A DNA stretch of 64,000 nt from Cryptomeria japonica (Eukaryota; Streptophyta; Pinopsida; Cupressales; Cupressaceae), in NCBI RefSeq assembly GCF_030272615.1, contig NC_081408.1, positions 342,637,793-342,701,792 on the forward strand. Reading direction: 5' to 3'. Every line of letters starts with the position of its first letter. Positions within the stretch are counted from its first letter, which is position 1. The translations under genes and the position numbers were made by a program. The notes beneath the pieces were generated by a model, which made no database searches, was not told where the DNA came from, and saw only the letters and a list, made by a program, of their open reading frames with translations. This document shows positions 1 through 10,999 of the stretch, piece after piece.

Positions 1-742
1 ATTTAATAGGTAATACTGCTTCAGACCCATACACCAAAGAGTAAGGTGTAGCCCCAGTAGGTGTTTTGATACTTGTTCTGTAAGCCCATAATGCAAGATT
101 GAGTTGCAGATGTCAATCCTTCCTAGATTTGTTTACTGTTTTGTGTAAGATAGTCAACAGGTTTTTGTTGGATGCCTCAGCTTGTCCATTACCTTGAGGG
201 TAATATACAGATGACCAGTGTTGTTTAATTTTGAATTTCTCATAGAGCTTGTCCAGATCTTTATTCTTGAATTGTCCTCCATTGTCAGTCATGATGGACG
301 AAGGTATCCCATACTTGCAAATGATATGGTTTAGAATGAACAAAGCTACTTGTTTACTGGTTTCTTTGATGAGTAGAACCACTTCTACCCACTTAGTGAA
401 ATACTCAGTGGTAGTTATGATAAATTTATGTCCGTTATATGATGTAGGATAGATCTGACCAATGAGATCAAAGGCCCATTACTGAAAAGGCCAATGTGTG
501 ATGAAGGGTATGAGATCCCTTGCTGGAGCATGTATGAGATTTCCATGTAGCTGACATTTTTCACAAGTTTTATAAAACTTTATAGCATCCTTCTCCATGT
601 TAGGCCAGTAGTAGTCATCCCTTAGTAGTTTCTGAGCTAAAGTAAGACCATTCGAATGAGATCCACAAATACCTTCATGGACTTCCGATAATGCACGTTT
701 AGACTCTTCAGTTTCTAGACGGCTAAGCAATGTACCATCCAA
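1..742 (-). pseudogene. Tat-1 integrase, broken and truncated by window edge
   Basis: Integrase inserts the cDNA copy into the host genome. The N-terminal zinc-binding domain is encoded at 479-742: it shows the two histidines in VHEGICGSH and the cysteine pair in CEKC. After an in-frame stop at 479-481 (a Q codon position by comparison with Tat-3) the catalytic core continues: FDLIG carries the first aspartate, TDNGGQF the second, and GNGQAEASNK the glutamate. Another stop interrupts around position 110 and the C-terminal part is outside the window. The frame is the same as that of the RNase H block upstream, so this part of pol was one reading frame before the stops arose. The copy cannot make a full integrase. 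Confidence 0.88.
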
Positions 743-1528
743 ACTTTGCCTAAATAAATGGTCAGCAATGATGACATACCATGAAGCATTTCGAGTTAAG
801 TTCCTTTTCTCATTACGGGTAAGATTTTCTCGAATAATTTAGTCATGCAGATAAGAGTAAATGTGGTTATATCGAGATGAGTCATGTCCAATAATAGAAC
901 AAACTATCTGGGACTTAGGAGAATCATAGATAGGGTAATGTAACTCTTCCACTAGGAATTCAAAGTGAAAATTAGATTCCTGTAACTCAAGTATAGATGC
1001 CAAGGTGACCATAGCATCTATTGCTCTGTTTGTTGATCTAGGAATATGTTAGAATGATACAAAAGTAAAATACTTCTTGAGATCATCAACCATTCTCTTA
1101 TAAGGCATCAGTTTCTCATCTCGAGTCTGATATGGATCATTGATTTGATTGATAATTAGTTGAGAATCTCCATAGATATGTAGCTCTAGAACCTTCCATT
1201 CAATAGCTAGATTTATCCCATTGGCCAAAGCTTCATACTCTGCAATATTGTTTGTGCAAGGAAATAGAATCTTGTAAGCCTTTGAGATTGAATATTTATG
1301 AGGAGTGATAAATAGTATTCCAGCACCGAAACCATTTTGGGTGAAAGATCCATCAAAGAACATCTTTCAGGATTGTTGAGTAAGGTGCATTATTGATTCA
1401 TCTGGAAACTCTATATGCAATGGTTGAGTGTCTTCAAGTGGAGCTTCAGCGAGTTGATTTGCAATTACCTATCCTTTGATGGCTTTGCATTCCATATATT
1501 CAATATCAAACTCTGTAAGTACCATGAC
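743..1528 (-). pseudogene. Tat-1 second (archaeal-type) RNase H and tether to integrase
   Basis: The core lies at 1049-1363 and shows the arrangement of archaeal/plant-type RNase H1: FFDGSFTQNGFGAGI (first acidic residue), NNIAEYEALANGI (glutamate) and IYGDSQLI (third acidic residue). This extra RNase H following the ordinary Ty3 one is known from Tat-lineage elements. Flanking positions 743-1048 and 1364-1528 are recognisable only by comparison with the equivalent part of Tat-3 and contain stops. A product would remove RNA from RNA-DNA hybrids during reverse transcription, but this copy is interrupted on both sides. Confidence 0.85.
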
Positions 1529-2892
1529 TCATTTTTCCAATCTTCTGGTGAGTGTTGCTTTGTTGAGAAGATACTTGAGTGGATCTATCTTAGCTACTAG
1601 CTTGATAGAATGTGCCAACATGTAGTGTCTCAATTTTTGTGATGTAAAGACTAATGCCAAGCATGCTTTTTCTATTATAGTGTAGTTCATTTCATAAGAC
1701 ACCAATGTTCTATTGATGTAATATATAGCTCTCTCTTTTTTATTTTCATCTTGTTGTGCCAGAAGTGCCCCCAATGATGAATCAGTGGTTGATATGTATA
1801 AGATCAATGGTTTTCCCTGTATTGGTGGATTGGACAAGTACTCTTTGATTTGTTGAAGGTGTTGTTCACATTCTTGATCCCAGTTGTATATTACTCCTTT
1901 CCTTAATACTTGTGTCAAAGGTTGAGCTTTCTCTGCCAGCTGAGAAATGAAGCATCTGATTGATTGGAGATGTCCCTGTAAACTTCTCATTTGACTGATG
2001 TTCTTCAGAGGTGGCATTTTCATTATAGCTTGGACCTTCTCAGGATCAACCTCAATTCCCTTCTTTGAAATGATGTAGCCAATTAGTTTACCAGATGTCA
2101 CTCTGAATGCACACTTTTAGGATTTAGCCAGAGTTTGATTTTTTCCATTCTATCTAGTATAGGGCCTAGCTCTTGAATATGTGTGGATCTCTTCATAGTC
2201 TTTACTAAAGTGTCATCAACATAATCGTCCATATTCTTATGCATCATGTCATGAAAGATAGTAGTTATTGGTCTTTGATAAGTTGCTCTTGCATTCTTCA
2301 ACCCAAATGGGATGACATTCCAGCAAAAGGTTCCCCATGCACAGGCGAAAGCTATCTTTTCTTGATCTCCAAGGGCTATTTTGATCTGATTATAGCAGGA
2401 GAATCCATCCATTAGTGAGTACATCTCATATCCAGCAGTCATGACGACTATCATATCAATGATTGGTAATGGAAAGTCATCCTTCAGACAAGCTTTGTTG
2501 AGATCTCTGAAGTCTGTGCAAACCCTAATAGATTTGTCTACCTTTGACATAGGTACTATGTTTGAGATCCATTGCACATAGTCTATAGCTTTGATAAATC
2601 TAGCTTTTAGTAGTTTTTCTAGCTCAGCTTTGACTAGTAGTGCCACATGAGGGTGCATCTTACGGAGTTTTTGCTTGACTGATTTAACTCCTGGTGTGAT
2701 AGAAAGATGATGCACGATAAGATCAGGATCCAGGCCTGGCATATCAAAGTACGTCCATGCAAAATTGATCTTCTTTTCTGAAAAGAGATGAGTGAAATCT
2801 TTCAATTCTTCTGCTAATAGTGATTGAGCTACATGAATGATGTGTGGTGTCTTTTGACTCCCAATGTTCACTGGCTGAGTTGGCTCGATCAA
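1529..2892 (-). pseudogene. Tat-1 reverse transcriptase and first RNase H, one frameshift
   Basis: Reverse transcriptase occupies 2098-2892: CTDFRDLNKA, PLPIIDM, SLMDGFSCYNQI, VIPFGLKNARATYQR and the active-site YVDD (2212-2223, intact) are all readable. Around 2100 the frame shifts just where the segment NPK-(K/C)-VFG-VTSGKL is expected. Downstream, 1529-2101 encodes the connection and the Ty3-type RNase H (PLILYISTTDSSLGALLAQ and RAIYYINRTL). The reverse transcriptase would copy the element RNA into DNA in the cytoplasmic particle. The catalytic YVDD survives here, in contrast to Tat-3, but the frameshift separates RT from RNase H. Confidence 0.92.
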
Positions 2893-4475
2893 TATAGAAG
2901 ACCTTTCCTAGAAGTGACTTGGCAGTATATCAAGTATCTCACCTTTAGGCACCTCAAAGAGGTTTTCACCTTTAGGTATGTCCTTTATTTTCTCTTTTTT
3001 AGATTCTAATACCGCCACAATGTGGTTTTCGCCATCAGATCTTTTATTTTTATTTTTCTAATTTTTGCGACTAAGATACTTGATATCTATTTCAGTCATG
3101 TTTTCACTTTGTTCACTGGCGGAAGAGTACATGGATTCAACTGCGTTTAGGTAATAGACTAGTGTGTAGTCATTGGCAAAAGTAGGTATATTCATGGGTT
3201 GGTCTTGTAAAGTACAGTCAATTAGTTCTGGATGTACTAAGGATAGAGCATGGATAGGTTCGAGGGAGTTCACAGTATTGTCATCACAACTGTGGATCGA
3301 AAAGTCGAGTTCCAGAAGGATACCTTGCATAAATGTCTCCAGACCAAGAAAAGTAAGAACATGATTATTAAAGTGCATGTTAATATTTAGTTGACCTAAT
3401 CCAATAGACCTACTTGTAGCATCATTCTCTACGCCAGGCTGAACTTCATATCAAGGTTCGACAGTAACAAGATCAGTAGACAGATTCTTTCCATTTATAT
3501 CAAAGAATTCAGAGTTTGATGCTAAGTAGGTATTGCCATAAACGGGACTATTGTCAAAGTCCTCAAAGTCATTGGATGAATTTTCTGAGTCTTCTTCAAG
3601 TGGTTGAGTGAATCTATGTATGGTATCAACAACAACATCTTTAATGTTGCAAGTTCCTTCAAGATTTCGCTTATTTAGCATTTGTATCTGACACACTTGT
3701 TGACATGATCTTGATGGTTATGTGAATCCCTGTCGTCTACTCCATTCAGCTTCCCCTGGACTGATGACCGGTTTTGCTTCTATAGCTTCCAATTCTTCTT
3801 GTGTAAACCCATACCTGATTTTTTATGTTTTATTAGAGGGGTATATAATACATGAAAAACTTTCTGGTATTCTTCCTTCCTCCAGCCCTTGTTCATAGTT
3901 TGCTTGTCTTCTTAGTCAGATTTCCTGTATCTCTTTTTCTAGCTTTAAGCGCATCATCTCTTGAGTATCATCTATGATACTGCTAGACTCTTCTGGATTT
4001 TTTGTACTGGATGTATCTGAGAGGTGGTCTGGACCCCATTCATACTCATTTGATTCAGTCTTTGAATCATCTACCTACTGCCTACCAATGTATGTGACTA
4101 GAACTTTCAGTGGTGCAAACAATTCTCTGATTCTTTCTACTTCGTCTCTTATATCCTCTGGGACTTCAACTCCTTGTATTGTTGTAGTTGACACCATTGG
4201 AACTTGAGTGTTGACTGTTTCTTCTTTCTTGATTGTTGATTCCTCTTTTTATTTTACACACTCTGCTTGAGTTTGTTGAATGTTTGTTTCTTGTGAAGGC
4301 GATATCCTTTTTTGCCACTTAGACTTAGAAGCATGTTTTTGGTCTGATGTCTTTTTTGGATTGTACCCCAGTCCAGCCTTATCATTTGTTGATTTTGTTT
4401 ACAGTTGAATTGGTTCAATAATACCCGCTTGATGTTTGCCCAGGGGACCCGTACCTAAATATCCCATGCGTTGAA
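2893..4475 (-). pseudogene. Tat-1 protease-RT linker with G-patch motif
   Basis: Just after the protease (about 4350-4475) the minus strand encodes MIQRMGYLGTGPLGKHQAG, then a stop, then DKAGLGY. This glycine-rich pattern matches the G-patch, an RNA-binding/helicase-activating motif known downstream of protease in some retroviruses and present at the same place in Tat-3. The rest is an acidic, low-complexity linker in pieces (open stretches 3451-3696 and 3058-3378) with several stops and a frame change between 4476 and 3696. It ends where the conserved block before RT begins (FSEKKINFAWTYFDMPGLDP, about 2700-2790). No known catalytic domain is visible in the linker itself. Confidence 0.7.
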
Positions 4476-5399
4476 TCATTTTGTAGCCTGGACCTTATTG
4501 TGTTGAGGAAATCTCACAATGTCGTACTTCTTTGTTTTCACTATCTTCCTAAAAAGCCATTTTAGAACATCATCCTCCTCTATTTCATCTGCCAGGGAAG
4601 TAGAAGATTGTACAAAAAGACCATCATATATGATATTCAGAATTGAAGTCTGTGTTTTCATAGCCTCTGATGGTTTGCCCAACTGTTTCGGCGATGGAGG
4701 AAGAGAGACTAATGAAAGTACTGGTTCTATCTTATATCCATCCATGCTAGTATTGGTAATTTTCAATTTCTTTTCCAAGTCTTTCATCAGGGCTTCTGAA
4801 GTTTCATTTGTAGAGGTTGCTCTATTATGAGGCACAAAGGTATCAACACCTTTTGGCAATGCATTACAGGGGACATTTGTATCAGCAGGAATATTGACCT
4901 CAACTCCGTTATAAGGAAATTTTAAGCATTGATGGTATGTTGATGGAACTACCTTCATTTCATGAATCCACGACCTACCCAGTAAGATATTGTATGACAA
5001 AGGAAGATTAGGTACCTCAAAAAGGACATCTCTTTCTACAGGCCCGACCCTAATTGGTAATGATAACAAACCTTTAGAGGTCCTTTCCTCTTCATCATAG
5101 GCTTTAATTGTTATTTTCTTGATCGGATCAATGACATTTTCAGAAAATCCTAGTTGTGTAAGCAGACTGTAAGTATAGATATTCAACCCCACGCCTCCAT
5201 CTATCAAAAAGTGTTTGACTCTGTGTTTATGGATCATTGCTTCAATATGCAATGGTTGGTTATGTGGATGATTTAGCGAATTGTCATCTTCTTCAGAGAA
5301 TGTCAGGTAGTGTGGTGAAGTCAGATGACCCACCATGGATTGAAACCGATCAATGTCTAAATCTTCTAGAACATTAGTGGTGAGCAAGGCGTTGTCCAA
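4476..5399 (-). pseudogene. Tat-1 aspartic protease region
   Basis: The open stretch of 307 codons has the retropepsin pattern: hydrophobic-IDGG-VGLNIYT (active-site aspartate in FLIDGG, where related plant elements have IDNGAG), followed about 70 residues later by [31 protein letters not shown], the conserved C-terminal half of the fold. Upstream is a segment conserved with Tat-2 and Tat-3 (DIDRFQSMVGHLTSPHYLTF). The protease would cut the Gag-Pol polyprotein during particle maturation. The frame is the same as gag, so Gag-Pro was probably one polyprotein. It ends in a stop at 4476-4478 immediately before the G-patch region. Confidence 0.85.
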
Positions 5400-7400
5400 G
5401 ATTTATTTGTGAGCAGGAGAGATTTTTAGTAATTCAAATATGTAAATTTGAGCATTTGTCTTTTTCAACTGTTCAACACTGCTATATCTAGAGGATGATG
5501 ATGAAGTTAGCCTTTTAAATTTATCAAATGTTGATTCTTTTTGTTTGTTTGACGAGGCTGGTAGGTTTGATGTTGCTTGAGCCAGAGTTGAAGAACTAGC
5601 TCCTTAGAGAGTGACTTTCTTTTGAGAACGAGTCATAGCTCTTGCATATCATGATACATTTTATTTATCTTGGATCATAATCACATTGCAATATTCAGAT
5701 TGGGAAGGCTCAATCATGTTGATGACATTATCATTGCTGGTATAAGTATAATTTACTTTGGCACCTCCTTTGGTCTTTGAGGATTCACCTTGTTTGTAAA
5801 TAGGTAAAGGGTCCTTAAATGCTTTGTGATCAGCATTGGTCGGGTGGTTCCCGACAACAATTTTACCAGCGTCTATGAGATCTTGAATCTCATGTTTGAG
5901 CTTCATGTAGTTGTTTGTGTTATGACCTTTATTCCGATGGAAGTCGCAGTACTCATTTTCTCTCCACCATTTTGGTGTGATTTCTAGATCATATGGCCTG
6001 GAATTATCTGGTAACGTTATCAGGTTGTTTGCCAATAGAGTTTTTAAAGCGGATTCATATGATTCTTCAAGAGGAGTGAAATCACGCTTAGGTTTGGAAA
6101 GCCAAGGTTTCTCTTTGAACCACTTTTTTGTTTTCTTTGGAGGATTTTCTGCTGCAGTTTCAACTGCTTTGAGTGCTTCTGTGCCACTGGCCAAGTTGAA
6201 TATTGTGGGCTTTGAGTTAGTTTTAACAGTGTCTACTACTCTGTCATTAAAAACATTCTTATTGTTGTCTTTGCCATACTTCCAATACTTGTTCTTCTCT
6301 TTAGAGCTAGATCTTGGTTGTGTTTCTTTTCGAGGTGAGATGTCCCCCTTCTTTATAAGCACATCTTCCATTCGAATAGCATTATCTACCATTTTGTTAA
6401 ATGATGGGTGTACTTGCATTTGGATATAATATTTCAATTATGGGACCAAGTTGTTGACAAATATATCCAATTTCTCAAAATCTGGGATAGGTCATGAATA
6501 CCTAGAGAACATCTTTCTCCAACATTGGAGGACAGTAAGACAAGGCTCCCCTATTTTCTGTTTAGTATTGCAAAGCTCGATCATAGTCACAGGATGTCGA
6601 ATGTTGTATGAGTATTGTTGTAAAAGTAGTTGGATTAGTTCTTCAAACATTTTTATTCCTTTAGGTAGACTTGAGAACCATTCCATAGCTTGTCCTCCCA
6701 AACTCCTTGGAAAAAGGCGCATGAGATACGTTTGATCATGCATCAACTCCATACAGGCAACACAAAATTCCCTGACATGATCTTGAGGATCTGAGGTACC
6801 ATCATATTTGTCAAATTTTGGGATCTCAACTCGTGAAGGGAATCGATGCATGTATAGGTTTTTGTCAAATGGAAATGGGCATATTGTCTCCAGAGAATAT
6901 TGTTTTGGGGATTTATCCTTGTTTTTTAGTTCTGCGAGATCAGTCCATAAGGCTAGTAATTGTCTATGGACCATTATTATAGGTGATTCTTCCTTTTTAG
7001 TAACAAGTGTCTGAACGTCATATCTAGTAGGAAGTTTGGCACCTTGTTTTGCTAGCTCTAGAAAATAGTCTTCTTTTTCTCTAGCCACGATAACCTTCAT
7101 CATTTTTCGGAAATCCTTATCCTTTTGACATTTATGAATATCTTTTTCGGGAGGTTCAGAATGTTTAGCTTCACTTGATGAGGAATCGTTATCAGTTCTA
7201 TGAATACTAAGGTTGTCTTTGTCATTGTGTTCTATCTCATGTATAGTGGGAGATAATGGTTGATCGTAAACTGGTCTCTCTAATGATGAAGGTTTATCAG
7301 TCAGGGGATCCTCTTCGTAAAATGGATTATCTTTATATGAAAAGGGTTGCCCTTTGCCTCTGGCATCTTTCTTACGAGAACTCCTAGTTTGAGTAGGCAT
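5400..7400 (-). pseudogene. Tat-1 gag (two blocks with in-frame stops)
   Basis: Translation would start at the ATG at 7398-7400 (MPTQTRSSRKKDARGKG...). The N-terminal block (6492-7400) is followed by the gag core: FPSRVEIPKFDKYDGTSDPQ, MRLFPRSLGGQAMEWFSSLP and IELCNTKQK are typical of plant retrotransposon gag. After a stop at 6492-6494 and another around 6440 the same frame continues (5661-6437) with the Tat-type zinc-finger-like motif EYCDFHRNKGHNTNNYMKLK, in which the usual last cysteine is replaced by tyrosine. Gag would build the particle and bind RNA. The stretch 5400-5660 joins it to the protease and has stops. Confidence 0.87.
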
Positions 7401-7488
7401 TTTAATGGATTAGTGTGACCAAAATTTGTTTGTGATGCAGAGGTCAAGGTCAAATTCAGAGCTAGTTGTTTAGTTAACGTATTTGTTT

Positions 7489-7635
7489 GAGAGAAGCAAC
7501 TAAGATTTAGTATGGTTTCAAGAAAGATCTATCCTATATAAGATGTTTATCTAAGTTGATTTGAGAGAAGTGACTAAGATTTAGTCTGGTTTCAGGAATG
7601 ATCTATCCTATATAAGATGTTATCTAAGTGACTTA
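7489..7635. repeat. 74-bp tandem duplication in Tat-1 leader
   Basis: Two adjacent copies begin with GAGAGAAG at 7489 and 7563 and share CTAAGATTTAG, GATCTATCCTATATAAGATG and the following bases with a few differences. Each copy contains a TATATAAG sequence. Confidence 0.85.
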
Positions 7636-7799
7636 AGTTTGACAAGTAGTTGTTTCAACTAGCTGAAAGATGATCAACCAAATCGTGCAACACAAATGGC
7701 AAAGGTACACTGTCTTGATCTGTTTATGCTTAGGATGATGATAACCAGTATTATGTTCACTGTAGATTTGTTTTAGGCAAGTTTGACTATTCTGTTATG

Positions 7800-8105
7800 A
7801 CAAAATGAGAGATTCGTACGATAGGTTTTAATGTGTCAGACGATAATTCAATAGCTTCTAAACGACAACAACAGTGTTTCATACGAGTTGTTGCTTAGTA
7901 CCATACGACAGATGGGTATGTCTAGGATGATAGACTATTCAGTGCAATTTTTTATCATACGATACAAGATTCAACATCAGATGACAGACTTTTAGGATTC
8001 GTATGACACAATATTGAGGCTCAGATGATAAATAATCAGACTCGTATGACACGGGATATAAAGCAGGACGATAAATGATCAGATTCGTACGATTGTTCAC
8101 AAGAC
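7800..8105. repeat. Cluster of TCGTACGA-type motifs in Tat-1 leader
   Basis: Variants of ATTCGTACGAYA / CATACGACAGA recur about every 25-45 bases (for example near 7815, 7878, 7905, 7955, 7998, 8040 and 8088). The core is palindromic and partly decayed (CGTATGA, CATACGA). A second small cluster lies at about 9275-9385. Many decays are CG to TG or CA. Confidence 0.7.
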
Positions 8106-9472
8106 AGAGACTAAATTCTGAGTTTTCAATAGCTGAGTATGACAACCGAATATGACCAATTTTGAGATGGACTAATTTTTGACTAGGATAGACTAGTTTT
8201 GGACAAAATTTTGACTTAGGATAGACTATTTTTGACACGGACAAAGTTTTTTATCACTGAGTTGTGTCTTGTTTTCTCCAATTTTTGGTATTTTAGTTTT
8301 AGTTTGAGGGATGAAAACACATAAAACACGTAATATGAATAGTAACTCCAATCACAACATGCAAACCCTACAGAATTTGGTGAGAGAAGAAAACCTTTGC
8401 TTGTAGACTCAGGTACACACCCAATAGCTAATCAGAATACGACCGTTGAGTCTCACGCAATGGATTCTCAACATCGTATTATCCGACTTCAAACGCTAAT
8501 GGGGGCACAAAATGACAAGTATCTTGGGAGAGTTACTATGTCTCTTGCACAAAGATTATCCCCCTTTCAGAGGTGAACCAGGTAGCTACTAATTTTAATT
8601 GGATCTAGTAAGGGGTCTTTTCAACATGTCGAGTTATAAACTCAATTAAGAGGTCTCCCAGCCTTGAAAACCAAGGTTCAATATACCTGAAGGTACTGAG
8701 GAGAGCTATTCCCGAGCACTGTCGTTGACTTGATTTTCATTAAATCACGTTTATTTTATAGTGGATTGGAGTACTTGGCGTTTAGTTGTTCCCACTTAGG
8801 TCGTTCCCCTCACACTGGTCGTAACAACTTTAAGAGTTTTTAAGCTCCTCGGGAGGGCAGGCCTGCTAAAGATGTACAAATCTCAAACAAAGAAAATGCC
8901 TCAAGGGTCTGGATTTCTGATTGTCTAAAAAGACAAGAGCATACTCTCCGACCTCTTAGAATTTACTTAAAACACGAAATACAAATTTGTTCTTTAACCA
9001 GATAGCGATTTAGGTGCCTAAAAATGAATTTAAAGAATACACGATGTTTGGTCGTTTCTTCTCAGGCAACCTGCAAAGACAATGAATCAGTAGTCATATT
9101 GTCTTTGTGCGACAAGCATATTCTTTGACAAGCGTTCTGCAAAAACTGATTAGGTTGTGAAAAATTCTAAGATAGACAGATAAACAACTAGGGTTAGTCG
9201 TCAGTATAATCAATTTGAACAGAAAACCAGAGTCATAAAATTTGATTTTTTCTCTTTTTAACCAGGAAAAATACAGAATCGTACGACAGTTTTACCAGAT
9301 TGTATGATACAGGATTCCAGTTCGTACGACACCTGCAGTTTGTCATTTTGGGTTGTGAGAAATGTCATACGATATTACGCAGAGACTGTATGGACAAAAA
9401 TCCAAAAAGTCAAAAATTTGAAAAATAACAAAAATAAAAAGTTAGTCTTGGAGGCCGAAAAAATGTAGTCTT

Positions 9473-9492
9473 CCACCCCATGGTGAGTGCCA
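9473..9492 (-). other. Tat-1 primer binding site (probable)
   Basis: Minus strand reads TGGCACTCACCATGGGGTGG, four bases after the LTR end, a spacing and TGGC start typical of gypsy PBS. It resembles the TGGCGACTC..GGGGA site of the middle-block element. The tRNA was not identified. Confidence 0.6.
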
Positions 9493-9496
9493 GAAA

Positions 9497-10601
9497 TGTG
9501 TGTGTGAAAAAGTGAAATAAGTCTGATAGTTGTAGGCACAACACTTCAATTAAATCATTACATGTATGATTAGTAAATCAATAATCATTAAATAATAAAC
9601 CATAACAAAGTGACTAATTGCCTTCTAAAAGATGCGAGTACAAGATTGCTCTCAGATTTTTATAAGCAATACCAGTGACTAGGCTACACCAAGACGAAGG
9701 ATTTAATCTATATGAGTATGATATGGATGAATAATTCAAGCAATGATGGATTCAAACAATAATTAATAAACTAAACTAAGATGCAATAATAAAAAAAAGA
9801 AAGCATAAGATCTTCAATGACTCCAGAGCATAATCAACATAATAATCTCCAAGCGTGTTCTCAAAAATCTCTGGGGTGATTTGAATGAGAGTTGAAGGCT
9901 GAATTTATAGAGAATTACAAGAGAGATAAAAAAGCACAATTTAGAATTAATTGAATAATTGAGAAATCAAGTTCAGTCAACTTTGAGATAGATTCCAATT
10001 ATAGTTTTATTGAAATGCATTTAGATAGGAAGTTCAAGTTGCATTAGAAATAAGAATTAATTAATTCCATGTATTTGTGATAAAAATAGATATTTCTTTG
10101 ATTTATTCAAGAAAAGACTCTTTTAATGCAACTGAACTTGTTTTTCTCAAAAGCTATGAGTTCCAATTTTAGAGAATAATTAATAATTCAATTAATTGCT
10201 TTTCTGATTTCAAGTTAATCTCAATTTAGAAGGAAGAAATAATATCTCAAGTTTGATTTCTCTCTCAATTCTTTTATTCTATTTTCAGATCAATTCCTCT
10301 TTTGTAATAAATTAATTCCTTTTTTGCATGATTAAATGGAAAATTTATTAATTAATTAAATATGCTAGGATATATAATAAATTAAATAGGATTATTGATC
10401 AAAATGATTTTCTTGGAATGATTCAATTAATTAAATAAATAAATAATTAATATTGAGTATTTGATTTGCCATGTGACATTTGATGATTAAAGAATTAATT
10501 AGTGTGCTCAAGATTGATTTAATTGCCTTTGTTTAGGACCTTGGTGATATTGTCGAGATTAGGGGTCATGGTTTGGATGACCAATTTTAGGGTATTGCAC
10601 A
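9497..10601 (-). repeat. Tat-1 5' LTR
   Basis: On the plus strand it runs from TGTGTGTGTGAAAAAG to GGTATTGCACA, so it starts TG and ends CA on the minus strand. The left end abuts the PBS; the right end is where Tat-2 protease sequence (TIKAY) resumes. The right terminus could be two bases shorter. The U3 part is rich in TTAATTAATTAAAT-type AT palindromes, and a small palindrome GGTCATGGTTTGGATGACC lies near the right end. Confidence 0.75.
9902..9910 (-). promoter_or_regulatory. TATA box of Tat-1 LTR
   Basis: Minus strand reads CTATAAATTCAGCC, a good plant TATA box in the middle of the LTR. It implies U3 on the right and R-U5 on the left, with a start near 9875. Confidence 0.6.
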
Positions 10602-10999
10602 TATGCCTTGATGGTAATTTTGTTTGTAGCATTCACAATTTTATCTGAATATCCCAATTGTATTATTGTGTTCAAAGTACAAATATTGAGACCAGCTCCT
10701 CCATCTACTAGGACTCATTTTATTCGATGTTTGTGTAGGAAGGCTTCAATGTGTAAAGGTGCAATATGTGGTTGCCTCACAAAGGCATCATCAGCTTCTA
10801 TGAATGTAAGGGAGTGTGGAACGGAAAGGTATCCCACCATGGCTTGAAACTGGTCCACGTCCAGATCAGTGGGGACATAAGTGTCTCTTAAAGTTTTATC
10901 AATAATGGCTTTATGTGCAGGGGATATGCGTAAAAGTTCAAGGATGGAGATAAGCGCGGGTGTCTTCCCTAACTGTTCTACAAGGTCATACTCAGGTTT
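10602..10999 (-). pseudogene. Tat-2 protease, N-terminal part, cut by Tat-1
   Basis: The minus strand encodes the segment before the protease (DVDQFQAMVGYLSVPHSLTF) and, after an in-frame TGA at 10715-10717 where tryptophan is expected, the active-site stretch VLVDGGAGLNICT with its catalytic aspartate. Coding ends at KITIKAY, where Tat-3 continues with DDAERSSKG; at this point the Tat-1 LTR begins. The C-terminal half of the protease is therefore separated by more than 10 kb of Tat-1. Confidence 0.85.

Larger units (their letters stand above)
7401..9472 (-). other. Tat-1 leader (untranslated region between PBS and gag)
   Basis: There is no credible gene in these 2.07 kb. The long leader is usual for Tat elements. 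It contains a 74-bp tandem duplication next to gag and two clusters of a TCGTACGA-type motif (listed separately). The single open stretch 7939-8244 is made of these repeats and is not supported as a protein. Confidence 0.75.
1..10601 (-). mobile_element. Tat-1: Ty3/gypsy (Tat-type) LTR retrotransposon, 3' end outside window
   Basis: Reading leftwards on the minus strand there is a 5' LTR (9497-10601), a primer binding site, a 2-kb leader, gag, protease, a G-patch linker, reverse transcriptase with RNase H, a second RNase H, and integrase cut by the window edge. The order PR-RT-RH-aRH-IN with two RNase H domains is the hallmark of the Tat lineage of plant gypsy elements. The reading frame changes at least twice (between 4476 and 3696, and near 2100) and contains many stops, so the copy is dead. 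It is inserted in the protease region of Tat-2: Tat-2 coding sequence stops abruptly at 10602 just where the LTR begins. The target duplication cannot be checked because the other end lies outside. Confidence 0.9.
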